A stretch of 64,000 bases of DNA from Arthrospiribacter ruber (GTDB taxonomy: Bacteria > Bacteroidota > Bacteroidia > Cytophagales > Cyclobacteriaceae), in NCBI RefSeq assembly GCF_019343195.1, contig NZ_RPHB01000001.1, forward strand, positions 310,001 through 374,000, read 5' to 3'. The notes below the pieces were generated by a model. The model had not been told where the DNA came from. It worked only from the letters and a program-made list of their open reading frames with translations, and made no database searches. A program made the position numbers and the translations under genes. Shown piece by piece: positions 41,001-48,214 of the stretch (its first letter is position 1; every line of letters starts with the position of its first letter).

Positions 41001-41212
41001 TCAATTATTCATTTCCGTCCTCTATTGCCAGCAGAATGGGTATGAGCAGGGCCTCGGTTGGTGTATATGGAAGAAACCTCCTCTTATTCACCAATTATGG
41101 AGGTATAGATCCTGAGACCAACCTAGGTGGACCTAATGGCGCGATTGGTCTGGATGCATTTACTACTCCAAATATGAGGAGCTATGGTCTTACGATAAAC
41201 GCTTCGTTCTAA
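38009..41212 (+). CDS. SusC/RagA-family TonB-dependent outer-membrane transporter
   Basis: A 22-strand barrel that imports glycans, peptides or other nutrients with its SusD lid, energised by TonB. The 1067-residue protein has a signal peptide (to about 24), the N-terminal carboxypeptidase-D-regulatory-like domain (about 27-105, GVSILVQGTNTGTVTDIDG), and the SusC signature QLGEVVVTAFG followed by the plug domain (to about 235, with the NDIESISVLKGPAATSLYG segment). The barrel ends in Phe. It lacks an N-terminal signalling (STN) domain, so it is unlikely to signal to an anti-sigma factor. It is the first gene of a three-gene operon. Substrate cannot be told. Confidence 0.96.
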   Translation: MRKNFTLLIFLFSAFCLGHHGFGQGMAVSGNVTSQEDGMPLPGVSILVQGTNTGTVTDIDGNYSINVPSGNSVLTFSFIGFGAETVRVNNRSTVDVVMSPDTEQLGEVVVTAFGLTQEKKKISFSQQEVGSAEILASREQNVVDALNAKVAGVQVTRQGGSAGAGSSIVIRGIQSISGQNQPLFVVDGVPINNSFRASIGTSGGVDYANRAIDINPNDIESISVLKGPAATSLYGIQGATGVVLITTKKGSRKKGFTVDVSTNTSTDRIMNYFPGQLRYAQGDNGIYNGGTTFNHYGAPISTLRYDPSTPFAKDPNGTIVDMNHPNAGPRVPVYDNQRLFFQNGFTNDTHVAVSAGDEKSSFYLSAGNMYQEGIIPNNDFNRTSLKLSADSRLTEKFKIGGSVNYVNSTSTKFGRGDNFSDAIQGLYRTPPSFDNSAGFVYPSGVQRNFRGALDGSVPFSPDNPFWTVNNNPYTDNVNRFISFLQTEITPSDWLTITHRLGFDFSHDERTQIWAPSSSGGAAISASGALGGRIYEDTYTDRILNSDLILSATKDLSEDFSATFLVGHNMFSSSTSSLFMNGTNFAIPGLFNIANTQENPIFTKTDTRRMTQAVFSRASLGYLNSIFLELSVRNEWASTLPANNRSFTYGSAGLSVALTDLLKIDSRTLSFAKLRGSYAGAGNIPPAFSTDTFYNIATTSTRYASGVRFPIDGVGGVLLSSAAGNNNLRAEFTNTFEIGADIRLFENRIGLDVTYYNAVSQDQIVSVPVPASTGFTSQLTNAGEIQNKGIEAVLTSTILDRGDFSWDMIFNFTRNRNFVVSLPNDEPIVTNMFGARIQSRLIPGEQFGVFYGNGFLRNDNGDVLVNPQGFPMMDPEQIMVGNPNPDYLIGWRNNFYYKNFNLTMLWDIRKGGDIINVTAFWMGNGSGVAEHTLDRNKVAVFRGVIENPGGDNHGQVNDIPVTLDQAAFQGVGAANSFGRELTERWVQDGSWIRLRDVTLNYSFPSSIASRMGMSRASVGVYGRNLLLFTNYGGIDPETNLGGPNGAIGLDAFTTPNMRSYGLTINASF

Positions 41213-41231
41213 ACCAAAAAGAAGAAAAGAA

Positions 41232-42677
41232 ATGAAAAATAAGATATTTATATATTTCACGTTGGTGGCGATGTTGGTTTCCTGTGAATCATTCGATGAA
41301 ATCAATACCAATCCCAATCAAGCTACGGACGCTTCCATTCAGGTGATATTCCCTGCAGTGACTGCAGCCTATGTTTATGGTGTAAGTGGGGAGTCGGCCC
41401 AGTTTACAAGTATTTTGATGCAGTACCTCACTGGAGTCCTTGGAGATCAGCAACAAGTGAATAATTATGCCTTTATAGCTGATATGAGTGATGCTACCTG
41501 GAACAGGTTTTATGCCAATTGTCTGAATAACATCAAGAACATCAAAGAGAAGTCAGAAGAGCTTGGAGCTACACATTACTTGGGTGCTGCCAAGATCATG
41601 GAAGCAGCAGTATTGGCTTATTCTGTAGACCTTTGGAATGACATTCCTTACACTGAAGCTTTACAGTTGGATGAAATTACCCAGCCTAGCTTTGACAGTG
41701 CGGAGGAAATATACGCGAGGGTACAGCAGTTACTGGATGAAGGTATTGCGGATCTTAATTCAGAAAGCACAACCTCACCGAGTACCAATGATTTGATCTA
41801 CAGGGCCAATAATGAGAGTTTATGGAGACAAAACTCCAGACCAAGATGGATCATGTTAGCCAATGCTTTAAAAGCCAGATACCATAATCACCTTAGTAAA
41901 GTGGATCCAGCAGGTTCTGCTTCTGCAACTTTGGCTGCTATTGATGCGGGTTCTTTTGAATCCAATGCGGACCAGCCGATTGTGGTTTTTGGATCTGAAT
42001 TTGCCGGCCCTTGGTTTCCGTTTTTTCAGACTACTTTCGGGGAAAACAATGTGGGGATCAGTCAACGTTTTATTGACAAGTTAAGAGACCGGGTGGAAGA
42101 AGGAATGGATGATCCAAGGTTACCGTTTTTTGTATCGGAGACGACTGCTGGGCTGTATGTAGGCACGCCGAATGGATCTTCCTCCAGACCGCAAGGTGCT
42201 GTAGTCCCAGGGCCTTATCTCAATACACGTGAAGCACCTACTCCAGTATTGAACTATAGTGAGCTCAAGTTTATAGAAGCGGAGGCAGCTTTGAGAGCTG
42301 GACAGCAATCCCGGGCTGCCGAAGCCTTCAATGCAGCTGTGGCGGCTTCCTTGCAGCGGGTTACAGGGTCAGCAGATGCAGCATATATTGAAAAATTTGG
42401 AAGCGAATCAGCAGACAGTATTACGCTGGAAAAAATCATGGAGGAGAAGCATATTGACCTGTTTCTTCAGGCAGAAGCTTGGTCGGATTGGAGAAGGTCT
42501 ACTCCGGAAGGAGCTTCCAATACCGTTTCAGGTATTCCTACTTTGGAGCCTTCACCATCCAATTCCACCCAAGGAGCATTTCCAAGGAGGTTTATTTATC
42601 CTAACAGGGAGGTAGTGAACAATTCAGCGAATGTCCCATCTGTGACCAATCAGGACAGGGTTTTCTGGGACAGGTAA
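41232..42677 (+). CDS. SusD/RagB-family nutrient-binding lipoprotein
   Basis: Surface lipoprotein that caps the SusC channel and binds the substrate. Of 481 residues, the lipobox is LVSC (Cys18). It is followed by ESFDEINTNPNQATDA, the hallmark start of the SusD-like group often annotated SusD_2. TPR-like helical segments follow (KIMEAAVLAYSVDLWNDIPY, and near the C-terminus FIEAEAALRAGQQSRAAEAF). It starts 19 bases after susC. In characterised systems such a pair serves one substrate class. No glycosidase, peptidase or sulfatase accompanies it here, so the ligand is open. Confidence 0.94.
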   Translation: MKNKIFIYFTLVAMLVSCESFDEINTNPNQATDASIQVIFPAVTAAYVYGVSGESAQFTSILMQYLTGVLGDQQQVNNYAFIADMSDATWNRFYANCLNNIKNIKEKSEELGATHYLGAAKIMEAAVLAYSVDLWNDIPYTEALQLDEITQPSFDSAEEIYARVQQLLDEGIADLNSESTTSPSTNDLIYRANNESLWRQNSRPRWIMLANALKARYHNHLSKVDPAGSASATLAAIDAGSFESNADQPIVVFGSEFAGPWFPFFQTTFGENNVGISQRFIDKLRDRVEEGMDDPRLPFFVSETTAGLYVGTPNGSSSRPQGAVVPGPYLNTREAPTPVLNYSELKFIEAEAALRAGQQSRAAEAFNAAVAASLQRVTGSADAAYIEKFGSESADSITLEKIMEEKHIDLFLQAEAWSDWRRSTPEGASNTVSGIPTLEPSPSNSTQGAFPRRFIYPNREVVNNSANVPSVTNQDRVFWDR

Positions 42678-42692
42678 TTTATCTACGTTTAA

Positions 42693-43127
42693 ATGAAAAT
42701 GACTATGAATAATTTGAAAAATATAGCACTGATCTTGACGGTTTTATTTCTTGCAACTTCCTGTATTCTGGAAGACGTGGAGCCTGAATATGATGTGGTA
42801 GGGGCTGTTGGCACCATTGCTACGCTTACGGCATCCACTACCAATCCTGAACCGGGGCAGACAGTGACGTTTACGCTAAATATCTATTCAGAGCACGAAA
42901 ATGCTACTGAATTGAGAATGAATAGGGTTTCTGGTGGTACTGCTACAAACCTTGAAACAAAGACTTTCTCCAATTGGAATACTGATGATTCTTACGTAGA
43001 AACTTTCCAGTACACTGTACCATCTGATGCAGCTGGTTCTACCATTACCATGCAGTTTGTATTGGTGACAGAGAGTAACTTTACTGCCGAAAGAACCATC
43101 AACCTTACGGTAAGTGGCGGAAGTTGA
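42693..43127 (+). CDS. Hypothetical lipoprotein of the susCD operon (Ig-like)
   Basis: A 144-residue protein with signal peptide and lipobox ATSC (Cys24), then an acidic linker and one beta-sandwich-like domain (about 40-140, TASTTNPEPGQTVTFTLNIY, typical of PKD/Ig-like repeats). It lies 15 bases after susD and before the operon terminator, so it is co-transcribed. By position it may be a surface glycan- or ligand-binding accessory lipoprotein of the SusE/SusF kind. No sequence motif proves that. Confidence 0.75.
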   Translation: MKMTMNNLKNIALILTVLFLATSCILEDVEPEYDVVGAVGTIATLTASTTNPEPGQTVTFTLNIYSEHENATELRMNRVSGGTATNLETKTFSNWNTDDSYVETFQYTVPSDAAGSTITMQFVLVTESNFTAERTINLTVSGGS

Positions 43128-43151
43128 TCCTTTTGGCTAAAAAACCTAAAA

Positions 43152-43177
43152 AGCCGGGTCTGTGCCCGGCTTTTTTT
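43152..43177. terminator. Bidirectional terminator between the susCD operon and aceK
   Basis: A perfect stem, AGCCGGG (43152-43158) with GCCCGGCT (to 43171), has a short loop, a T-run on the plus side and an A-run on the other side. It therefore serves both converging transcripts. The plus-strand T-run overlaps the aceK stop codon at 43176-43178. Confidence 0.9.
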
Positions 43178-44903
43178 ATGCCTCTTCTTCTGGCCTAAAC
43201 CTCAATTCTGAGGGGTAGGGAAAAGCATGGATAAACTCCCCTTTCTTTATTTGCTGCTGAAGCTTGGTCCAATATTCAGGATCAAAAAGGTCTTTATGGT
43301 ACGCCAGAAAGTGTTCTTTAACATCCTGTCTGCCGATCATCCATCTCTTAAAGTCTTCCGGAAATACGTCATTGGGTTTGATCTCGTACCAAGGTTCCGA
43401 GGCATAAATCTGTTCAAAAGTTTCAGGTATGGGTTTTTCCCGGAAATTCATTTCTGTAAGAAATTCAATTTCATCATAATCGTAAAATACCACTCTTTTT
43501 TGCCTTGTCACCCCGAAATTCTTGGTCATCATATCTCCCGGGAAAATATTGGCTTTGGCCAGTTGAAGAATGGCATATCCATATTCTTCTACCGCAGTTT
43601 TGGCATCTTCAAGCGTGCAGGTTTCCAAGTAAAGGTTTAGCGGAACCATCCTTCTTTCAGTGTATACATGCCTGATGATGAGTTCTTTTTCAGTAAAATC
43701 CAATTGGGAATTGACATCATTTTTCAGTTCCTTCATCAATTCTTCACTGATTCTGTCGAGAGGAATATGGAACTCTTCAAATTCATGGGTGTCAGCCATT
43801 CTACCCACACGGTCGTGAAGGCTGACCATTTTGTATTTTTCTTTTACTTCCTGCCTTGTCATGGTTTTTGGAGGTTCAAAGTAGTCTTTTATCATTTTAA
43901 AGACGATGTTGTATGAAGGTAGAGTGAATACAGTCATGACCATTCCTTTGATGCCTTCAGCTATCACAAATTTATCCTTTGATAAAGCCAAATGGTTGAT
44001 GAAATCCCTGTAAAACTCGGTTTTTCCGTGCTTGTTGAACCCTATGGCATTGTAAAGTTCGTGAACTTGCTTGTGTGTGATGACAGAGTTTAGGAATGCT
44101 ACCATCTGGGAAGGGATCTCAACTTCAACCATAAAGTACGACCTGGTGAAGCTGAAAAGGTGTGCCATGATTTTAGGGTCAAAAATCAGGGTGTCCACGT
44201 ATACCCCATTAGGCCCGTTAAGAAATGGAATAATGAATGGCATCCATTTGTCTCCAACACGTGTACGGCCTACCAAATAGGCTGCCTTGTTTCTGTAAAA
44301 AACACTTTTAATCACCTGTGTGACGGTGTCTTCTGTGGCTTTGTACCTTGACAAGATTACCTCCCTTACAGACCTCACGAGTAGCTGTATGTCTTCTTCT
44401 TTGTTGAGGTAGGGTATATCAAAGTCAAAATCGGCCATTATGCTCCTTAAGATTTTCTGAAGTCCCCATTGGGAAGGGTATTCATGATAGAGGTTAGTAT
44501 TCGAATAAAGCGGACAGGAATTGTAGCCTTCATGTACAAACATCAAAGCTTCATTGATGGCCAATCCCGGATATATTTTTCTGATGATGGAATTAAAATA
44601 GGTTTCTGCCAACTCTTTGTCTCTTCTTGACTTAATCTTTTGCTGGTACGTTTTTTTTGTTTGTATCCAAAAATCAAAATCTCCATCCATCCCTTCTACA
44701 ATGCCTTCTATTAGACCTGTAGCCTCACTGATATGGTCTTTGTACAGTCGAAGTCTTTTTTTGTGCTGTATCTGCATACCTGTCCAATCTTTTTTCTTAA
44801 AAAATACTGGTGCTTTGCGTGTGATTTCATTGAAAAGTTCCATGTAGTGTGCAAAACTATTTTCTATGATTTCGGCAGTAAATTCAATTTTATTTGGTTC
44901 CAT
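43176..44903 (-). CDS. aceK: Isocitrate dehydrogenase kinase/phosphatase
   Basis: Bifunctional enzyme that phosphorylates isocitrate dehydrogenase to divert isocitrate into the glyoxylate bypass and also dephosphorylates it. The 575 residues are nearly the length of E. coli AceK (578) and align without apparent gaps in the catalytic half. GIKGMVMTVFTLPSYNIVFK carries Lys336. GRMADTHEFEEF carries Asp371, PGDMMTKNFGVT carries Asp457, and VVFYDYDEIE carries Asp475 and Asp477. These fall at the same numbers that I recall as functional residues in E. coli. No aceA or aceB is adjacent, unlike the enterobacterial aceBAK operon. It is a single gene. Confidence 0.95.
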   Translation of the reverse strand: MEPNKIEFTAEIIENSFAHYMELFNEITRKAPVFFKKKDWTGMQIQHKKRLRLYKDHISEATGLIEGIVEGMDGDFDFWIQTKKTYQQKIKSRRDKELAETYFNSIIRKIYPGLAINEALMFVHEGYNSCPLYSNTNLYHEYPSQWGLQKILRSIMADFDFDIPYLNKEEDIQLLVRSVREVILSRYKATEDTVTQVIKSVFYRNKAAYLVGRTRVGDKWMPFIIPFLNGPNGVYVDTLIFDPKIMAHLFSFTRSYFMVEVEIPSQMVAFLNSVITHKQVHELYNAIGFNKHGKTEFYRDFINHLALSKDKFVIAEGIKGMVMTVFTLPSYNIVFKMIKDYFEPPKTMTRQEVKEKYKMVSLHDRVGRMADTHEFEEFHIPLDRISEELMKELKNDVNSQLDFTEKELIIRHVYTERRMVPLNLYLETCTLEDAKTAVEEYGYAILQLAKANIFPGDMMTKNFGVTRQKRVVFYDYDEIEFLTEMNFREKPIPETFEQIYASEPWYEIKPNDVFPEDFKRWMIGRQDVKEHFLAYHKDLFDPEYWTKLQQQIKKGEFIHAFPYPSELRFRPEEEA

Positions 44904-45195
44904 TTCGTTTCTTGATCCTAACAGAATTAAATGTATAACAAATGGACAGGCAATGAAAAGTATGGGCAGGTTTTTATTACATTTCTACTTGTATATTTAT
45001 TCCAAGAATCAATAAATAATGTGCATCAAAATACGGATTCATATTTTATTGGGCAGAGCCTGAGTATAATGAAATTTTCCATTGAAATGGATTTTTTTTC
45101 AAAACGTATCTATATGATAATCTTGAAATTCCGGTATAAAATTGAGTAAGAATTTTATGATTTTGATAACAAAATAAAATTTTCGCAATCGATTG

Positions 45196-45227
45196 TTTGG
45201 ACAATAACAAAACATTCTATACCTTTC
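45196..45227 (+). promoter_or_regulatory. Candidate Bacteroidota-type promoter
   Basis: TTTG at 45196-45199 and TACCTTTC at 45220-45227, separated by 20 bases, match the Bacteroidota primary-sigma pattern (TTTG, 17-23 bases, TAnnTTTG) with one mismatch in the last base. Transcription would begin near 45234, about 50 bases before the terminator-like hairpin at 45286. Confidence 0.4.
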
Positions 45228-45233
45228 AACCAT

Positions 45234-45315
45234 GTTATTCAATCAATGAATATCTACAATAGGTTTAATAGGTTTGAGAGATGGAAAAGGCTGGAACAAT
45301 GTTCCGGCCTTTTTT
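45234..45315 (+). ncRNA. Possible short RNA or attenuated leader ending in a strong terminator
   Basis: The hairpin AAAGGCTGGAAC / GTTCCGGCCTTT (45286-45312, one G-U pair, 3-base loop) followed by T is a strong rho-independent terminator. Yet no plus-strand gene lies upstream, because aceK reads the other way. With the promoter candidate at 45196-45227 it would give an RNA of about 80 bases. Either this is a small RNA or it is a leader that controls read-through into the lipoprotein gene at 45363. The 44904-45195 stretch upstream has no other feature. Confidence 0.4.
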
Positions 45316-45362
45316 GATTTTTACTCAAGATGTATTTTATTCGTCCTACTTTCAGACATACG

Positions 45363-46031
45363 ATGAAGATTCAAAAATCCATATTTCTTTACTCTTTGAT
45401 TGCTTTACTTTTGTCAGGTTTTCTTACGTCTTGTTCATCAGACAAAGAGACCAAAGAAGTAGAGGAGGAAGAGGGAATGACTTTAGAAGAGGAAGAGTAT
45501 CAGCTATTGGAAATCGGGGTGCAGCAATTGCAACCTTGGGCCTCTCATTGGAGAAAGGTAGAAAATGGTTTCAGTACCTCAGATTTTGTATTGGACAAGA
45601 AGCTCAGCTTTGATCAATTGGAGTGGCCAGAAGAGAATTATATCGACGAGAACTCCCCTTTTTATCCCTATTTGCTTCCAAATCCGGACGGTGAAGGTGT
45701 GGTGGATATCTACAGTTACAAAATTGTATTCCCTGAGCAGGGCGGTCCATTTCTCAATCCTGATTCAGAAGTGATCTATTTCCGCAATGATGGAATGAGG
45801 GAGCGACTGCTGTTTATGGGGCCCTCAGGGGGATTTGAAGATGCAGTGTGGGTAACTCCAAATTACCTATTGGTATCTGGTTTTTTTGAAGAGGAAGAGG
45901 GAGTCACCCCAAAACTCTGGCTCATAGACGTGGAAAATTCAATACTTCTTTCTTTTAAACATCCCCTTAAGACAACCAAATACGCCAAAGATGGGTTTCT
46001 AAAAGAAAAACTCAGGAAAGTCGATTTTTAA
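45363..46031 (+). CDS. Hypothetical lipoprotein
   Basis: A 222-residue protein from the ATG at 45363, with signal peptide and lipobox LTSC (Cys24). A very acidic segment follows (about 30-50, mostly Glu). The start 33 bases upstream would put 11 extra residues before the signal peptide. The mature part is rich in aromatic and acidic residues. No family is recognised. Its stop overlaps the ATG of the NUDIX gene as TAATG, so the two are translationally coupled, and the strong hairpin 50 bases upstream may limit transcription. Confidence 0.72.
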   Translation: MKIQKSIFLYSLIALLLSGFLTSCSSDKETKEVEEEEGMTLEEEEYQLLEIGVQQLQPWASHWRKVENGFSTSDFVLDKKLSFDQLEWPEENYIDENSPFYPYLLPNPDGEGVVDIYSYKIVFPEQGGPFLNPDSEVIYFRNDGMRERLLFMGPSGGFEDAVWVTPNYLLVSGFFEEEEGVTPKLWLIDVENSILLSFKHPLKTTKYAKDGFLKEKLRKVDF

Positions 46032-46672
46032 TGGAATTTGGAGAAGTCATCAGAAGACTGGAAATGCTCCTGCAGCAACCTTTGCCAGGAAGAAAAGGAC
46101 AGATTACAATGGCCCCAATGCCAGTGGATGAAACCAGGTTTGCCCAACAAACAAGAAAGGATTTCAGAAAGGGAGCGGTTTTGATGCTCTTCTATCCTGA
46201 TGAGTCAGGAATATGTCATGTCCCCTTTATTAAGAGGCCTACATATCCAGGAGTGCACAGCGGGCAGATTGCCTTTCCTGGAGGGAAAATGGAGGAAAGC
46301 GATGGAGACCTTGCCTATACGGCTTTGAGGGAGTCCGAGGAAGAGATCGGTATAGACGCATCTAAGGTAGTATTATTGGGAAGAATGTCAGATCTTTATA
46401 TCCCACCAAGTAATTTTATGGTTTCTCCTTACTTGGGTTACCTTCATGATAAGCCTGTGTTCAGTCCGGATCCCAGTGAAGTAGAGAGAATCATCAGGTG
46501 TCCATTTCCAAGGATTTTGGATCGGTCCATAAGAAAAAGCGGATCAGTTAAAGTACATGGGGGTATTAGAATAGAGGCACCGTATTTTGATATAGAATCT
46601 GAAATGGTCTGGGGAGCCACAGCGATGATGTTGGGTGAATTTACCTACATGTGGGAGCAAAGCAACTTTTGA
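46031..46672 (+). CDS. NUDIX hydrolase, CoA-pyrophosphatase type
   Basis: A 213-residue NUDIX protein that should cleave a nucleoside diphosphate linked to another group. The sequence HSGQIAFPGGKMEESD (76-91) matches the extended UPF0035 signature found in NudL/YeaB-like coenzyme A pyrophosphatases. The catalytic helix TALRESEEEIGI (97-108) carries the metal-binding Glu residues. It is translationally coupled to the upstream lipoprotein and 45 bases before the DUF819 gene. Substrate preference is an inference from the signature. Confidence 0.9.
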   Translation: MEFGEVIRRLEMLLQQPLPGRKGQITMAPMPVDETRFAQQTRKDFRKGAVLMLFYPDESGICHVPFIKRPTYPGVHSGQIAFPGGKMEESDGDLAYTALRESEEEIGIDASKVVLLGRMSDLYIPPSNFMVSPYLGYLHDKPVFSPDPSEVERIIRCPFPRILDRSIRKSGSVKVHGGIRIEAPYFDIESEMVWGATAMMLGEFTYMWEQSNF

Positions 46673-46717
46673 TTTTTTGTCCAATTGTGGTATTGTTGCA
46701 AAAAAACATCTTTTTCC

Positions 46718-47968
46718 ATGCAAGAATCCGCCCCTTTGATTACCAATGATGCCATTGTTTTTGGGATTTTGATGTCAGTTTTGGCATTGGTATTTGGAAC
46801 GTCATCAAGTAAGCGTCCAGTTTGGCAGAAATTTTACAGGGTAGTGCCTTCAATTTTGCTTTGTTACTTTATTCCTGCTGTGCTAAATTCTGTAGGATTG
46901 ATTTCAGGTGAGTATTCTCAGCTATATGGCATGGCTTCACGTTATTTATTGCCCACATCCCTGGTTTTGTTGACTTTAAGTATTGATTTCAAAGGTATTC
47001 TAAAGTTAGGTCCCAAGGCTTTGGTTATGTTTTTGGCTGGTTCACTTGGTATCATTTTAGGAGGGCCTTTGGCATTGTTGACAGTTTCAGCTGTTTTTCC
47101 GGAGGTATTGGGAGGAGCTGGTCCCGATGAGATTTGGAGAGGACTGGCCACAATAGCAGGAAGTTGGATAGGAGGGGGGGCGAATCAAACTGCTATGCTG
47201 GAGGTATTTGGAGCTAGCCCTACACTTTTTTCACAAATGATCGCAGTGGATGTTCTGGTAGCCAATGTTTGGATGGCGGTTTTGCTATATTGGGCTGCTA
47301 AGCCAGGTAAGATTGACCAGATCTTCAAAGCGGACAGTTCTGCCATTCATGAGTTGCAAGAGAAAGTAGAAAAATACAGGGAAAGTATTCTCAGAATACC
47401 AAGTATGGCTGATACCATGAAAATTTTGGGGATAGGTTTTGCCTTGACTGGTTTTGCTCACTTGCTTGCAGATTGGTTGGCCCCCTTTATCGGTGAAAAC
47501 TATCCGGCACTTGGGCAGTACTCTTTAGACAAAGCATTCTTTTGGATAGTGGTGGTTGCTACGACAGGTGGTCTTTTGCTGTCATTTACGCGTGCAAGGG
47601 AATTGGAAGGTGCCGGGGCCTCTAGACTGGGATCGGTTTTGCTTTATGTTTTGGTAGCAACAATTGGAATGCAGATGGATCTGATGGCAATTTTTGATAG
47701 TCCGGTATTTTTTCTGATTGGAATACTTTGGATGTTGTTTCATGTGCTGATCATGTTGTTGGTGGCTTATTTGATTAAAGCTCCCTTCTTTTTTGTTGCA
47801 GTGGGATCTCAGGCCAATGTAGGTGGAGCAGCATCAGCACCTATAGTGGCATCAGCTTTTAATCCATCCTTGGCACCTGTAGGTGTATTGATGGCAGTAT
47901 TGGGTTACGCTGTCGGGACTTATGGTGCATATATTTGTGGACTTTTGTTGCAATTGGTGCATGGCTGA
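46718..47968 (+). CDS. DUF819-family integral membrane protein
   Basis: A polytopic membrane protein of 416 residues with about ten hydrophobic helices and the DUF819 landmarks GSWIGGGANQTAMLEVFG (about 148-165) and VGSQANVGGAASAPIVASAF near the C-terminus. The two similar Gly/Asn-rich motifs in its two halves suggest an inverted-repeat transporter fold. DUF819 proteins (YjcL-like) have no settled function. A start at 46685 is possible, but the leader CCKKTSFS is unlike the family, and the ATG at 46718 opens directly at the usual N-terminus. It is last in the operon with the lipoprotein and NUDIX genes. Confidence 0.88.
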   Translation: MQESAPLITNDAIVFGILMSVLALVFGTSSSKRPVWQKFYRVVPSILLCYFIPAVLNSVGLISGEYSQLYGMASRYLLPTSLVLLTLSIDFKGILKLGPKALVMFLAGSLGIILGGPLALLTVSAVFPEVLGGAGPDEIWRGLATIAGSWIGGGANQTAMLEVFGASPTLFSQMIAVDVLVANVWMAVLLYWAAKPGKIDQIFKADSSAIHELQEKVEKYRESILRIPSMADTMKILGIGFALTGFAHLLADWLAPFIGENYPALGQYSLDKAFFWIVVVATTGGLLLSFTRARELEGAGASRLGSVLLYVLVATIGMQMDLMAIFDSPVFFLIGILWMLFHVLIMLLVAYLIKAPFFFVAVGSQANVGGAASAPIVASAFNPSLAPVGVLMAVLGYAVGTYGAYICGLLLQLVHG

Positions 47969-48214
47969 GTTTTGACAGAACCTTTTTTCTTATGAGTTAA
48001 GGCTGGCAATCAGGTTGCTAGGTTTGGTGAAAGCAAAGATTTAAGAAAATTTTTTGACCGCCTGCGCACAAAAATGTCCATGTGTCCTATATGTGAATTT
48101 CTGAAAAATACCTTTTAAAGTGGGTCTGCCCCATTTTTTAAAATGGCACAATTGGTGAAAAGTTTATTTTGACTTGCCCCTTATGGGAACTGACCAACTT
48201 ATATCTAATGAGCC

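Noticed and set aside
44931-45149. A 72-codon open frame between aceK and the lipoprotein gene
   Set aside because: Low-complexity AT-rich sequence with no ribosome-binding site or recognisable domain; it overlaps the probable aceK promoter region.
48147-48165. TGGCAC-like sequence before the first permease as a sigma54 promoter
   Set aside because: The second element (TTGC) is not at the required spacing.
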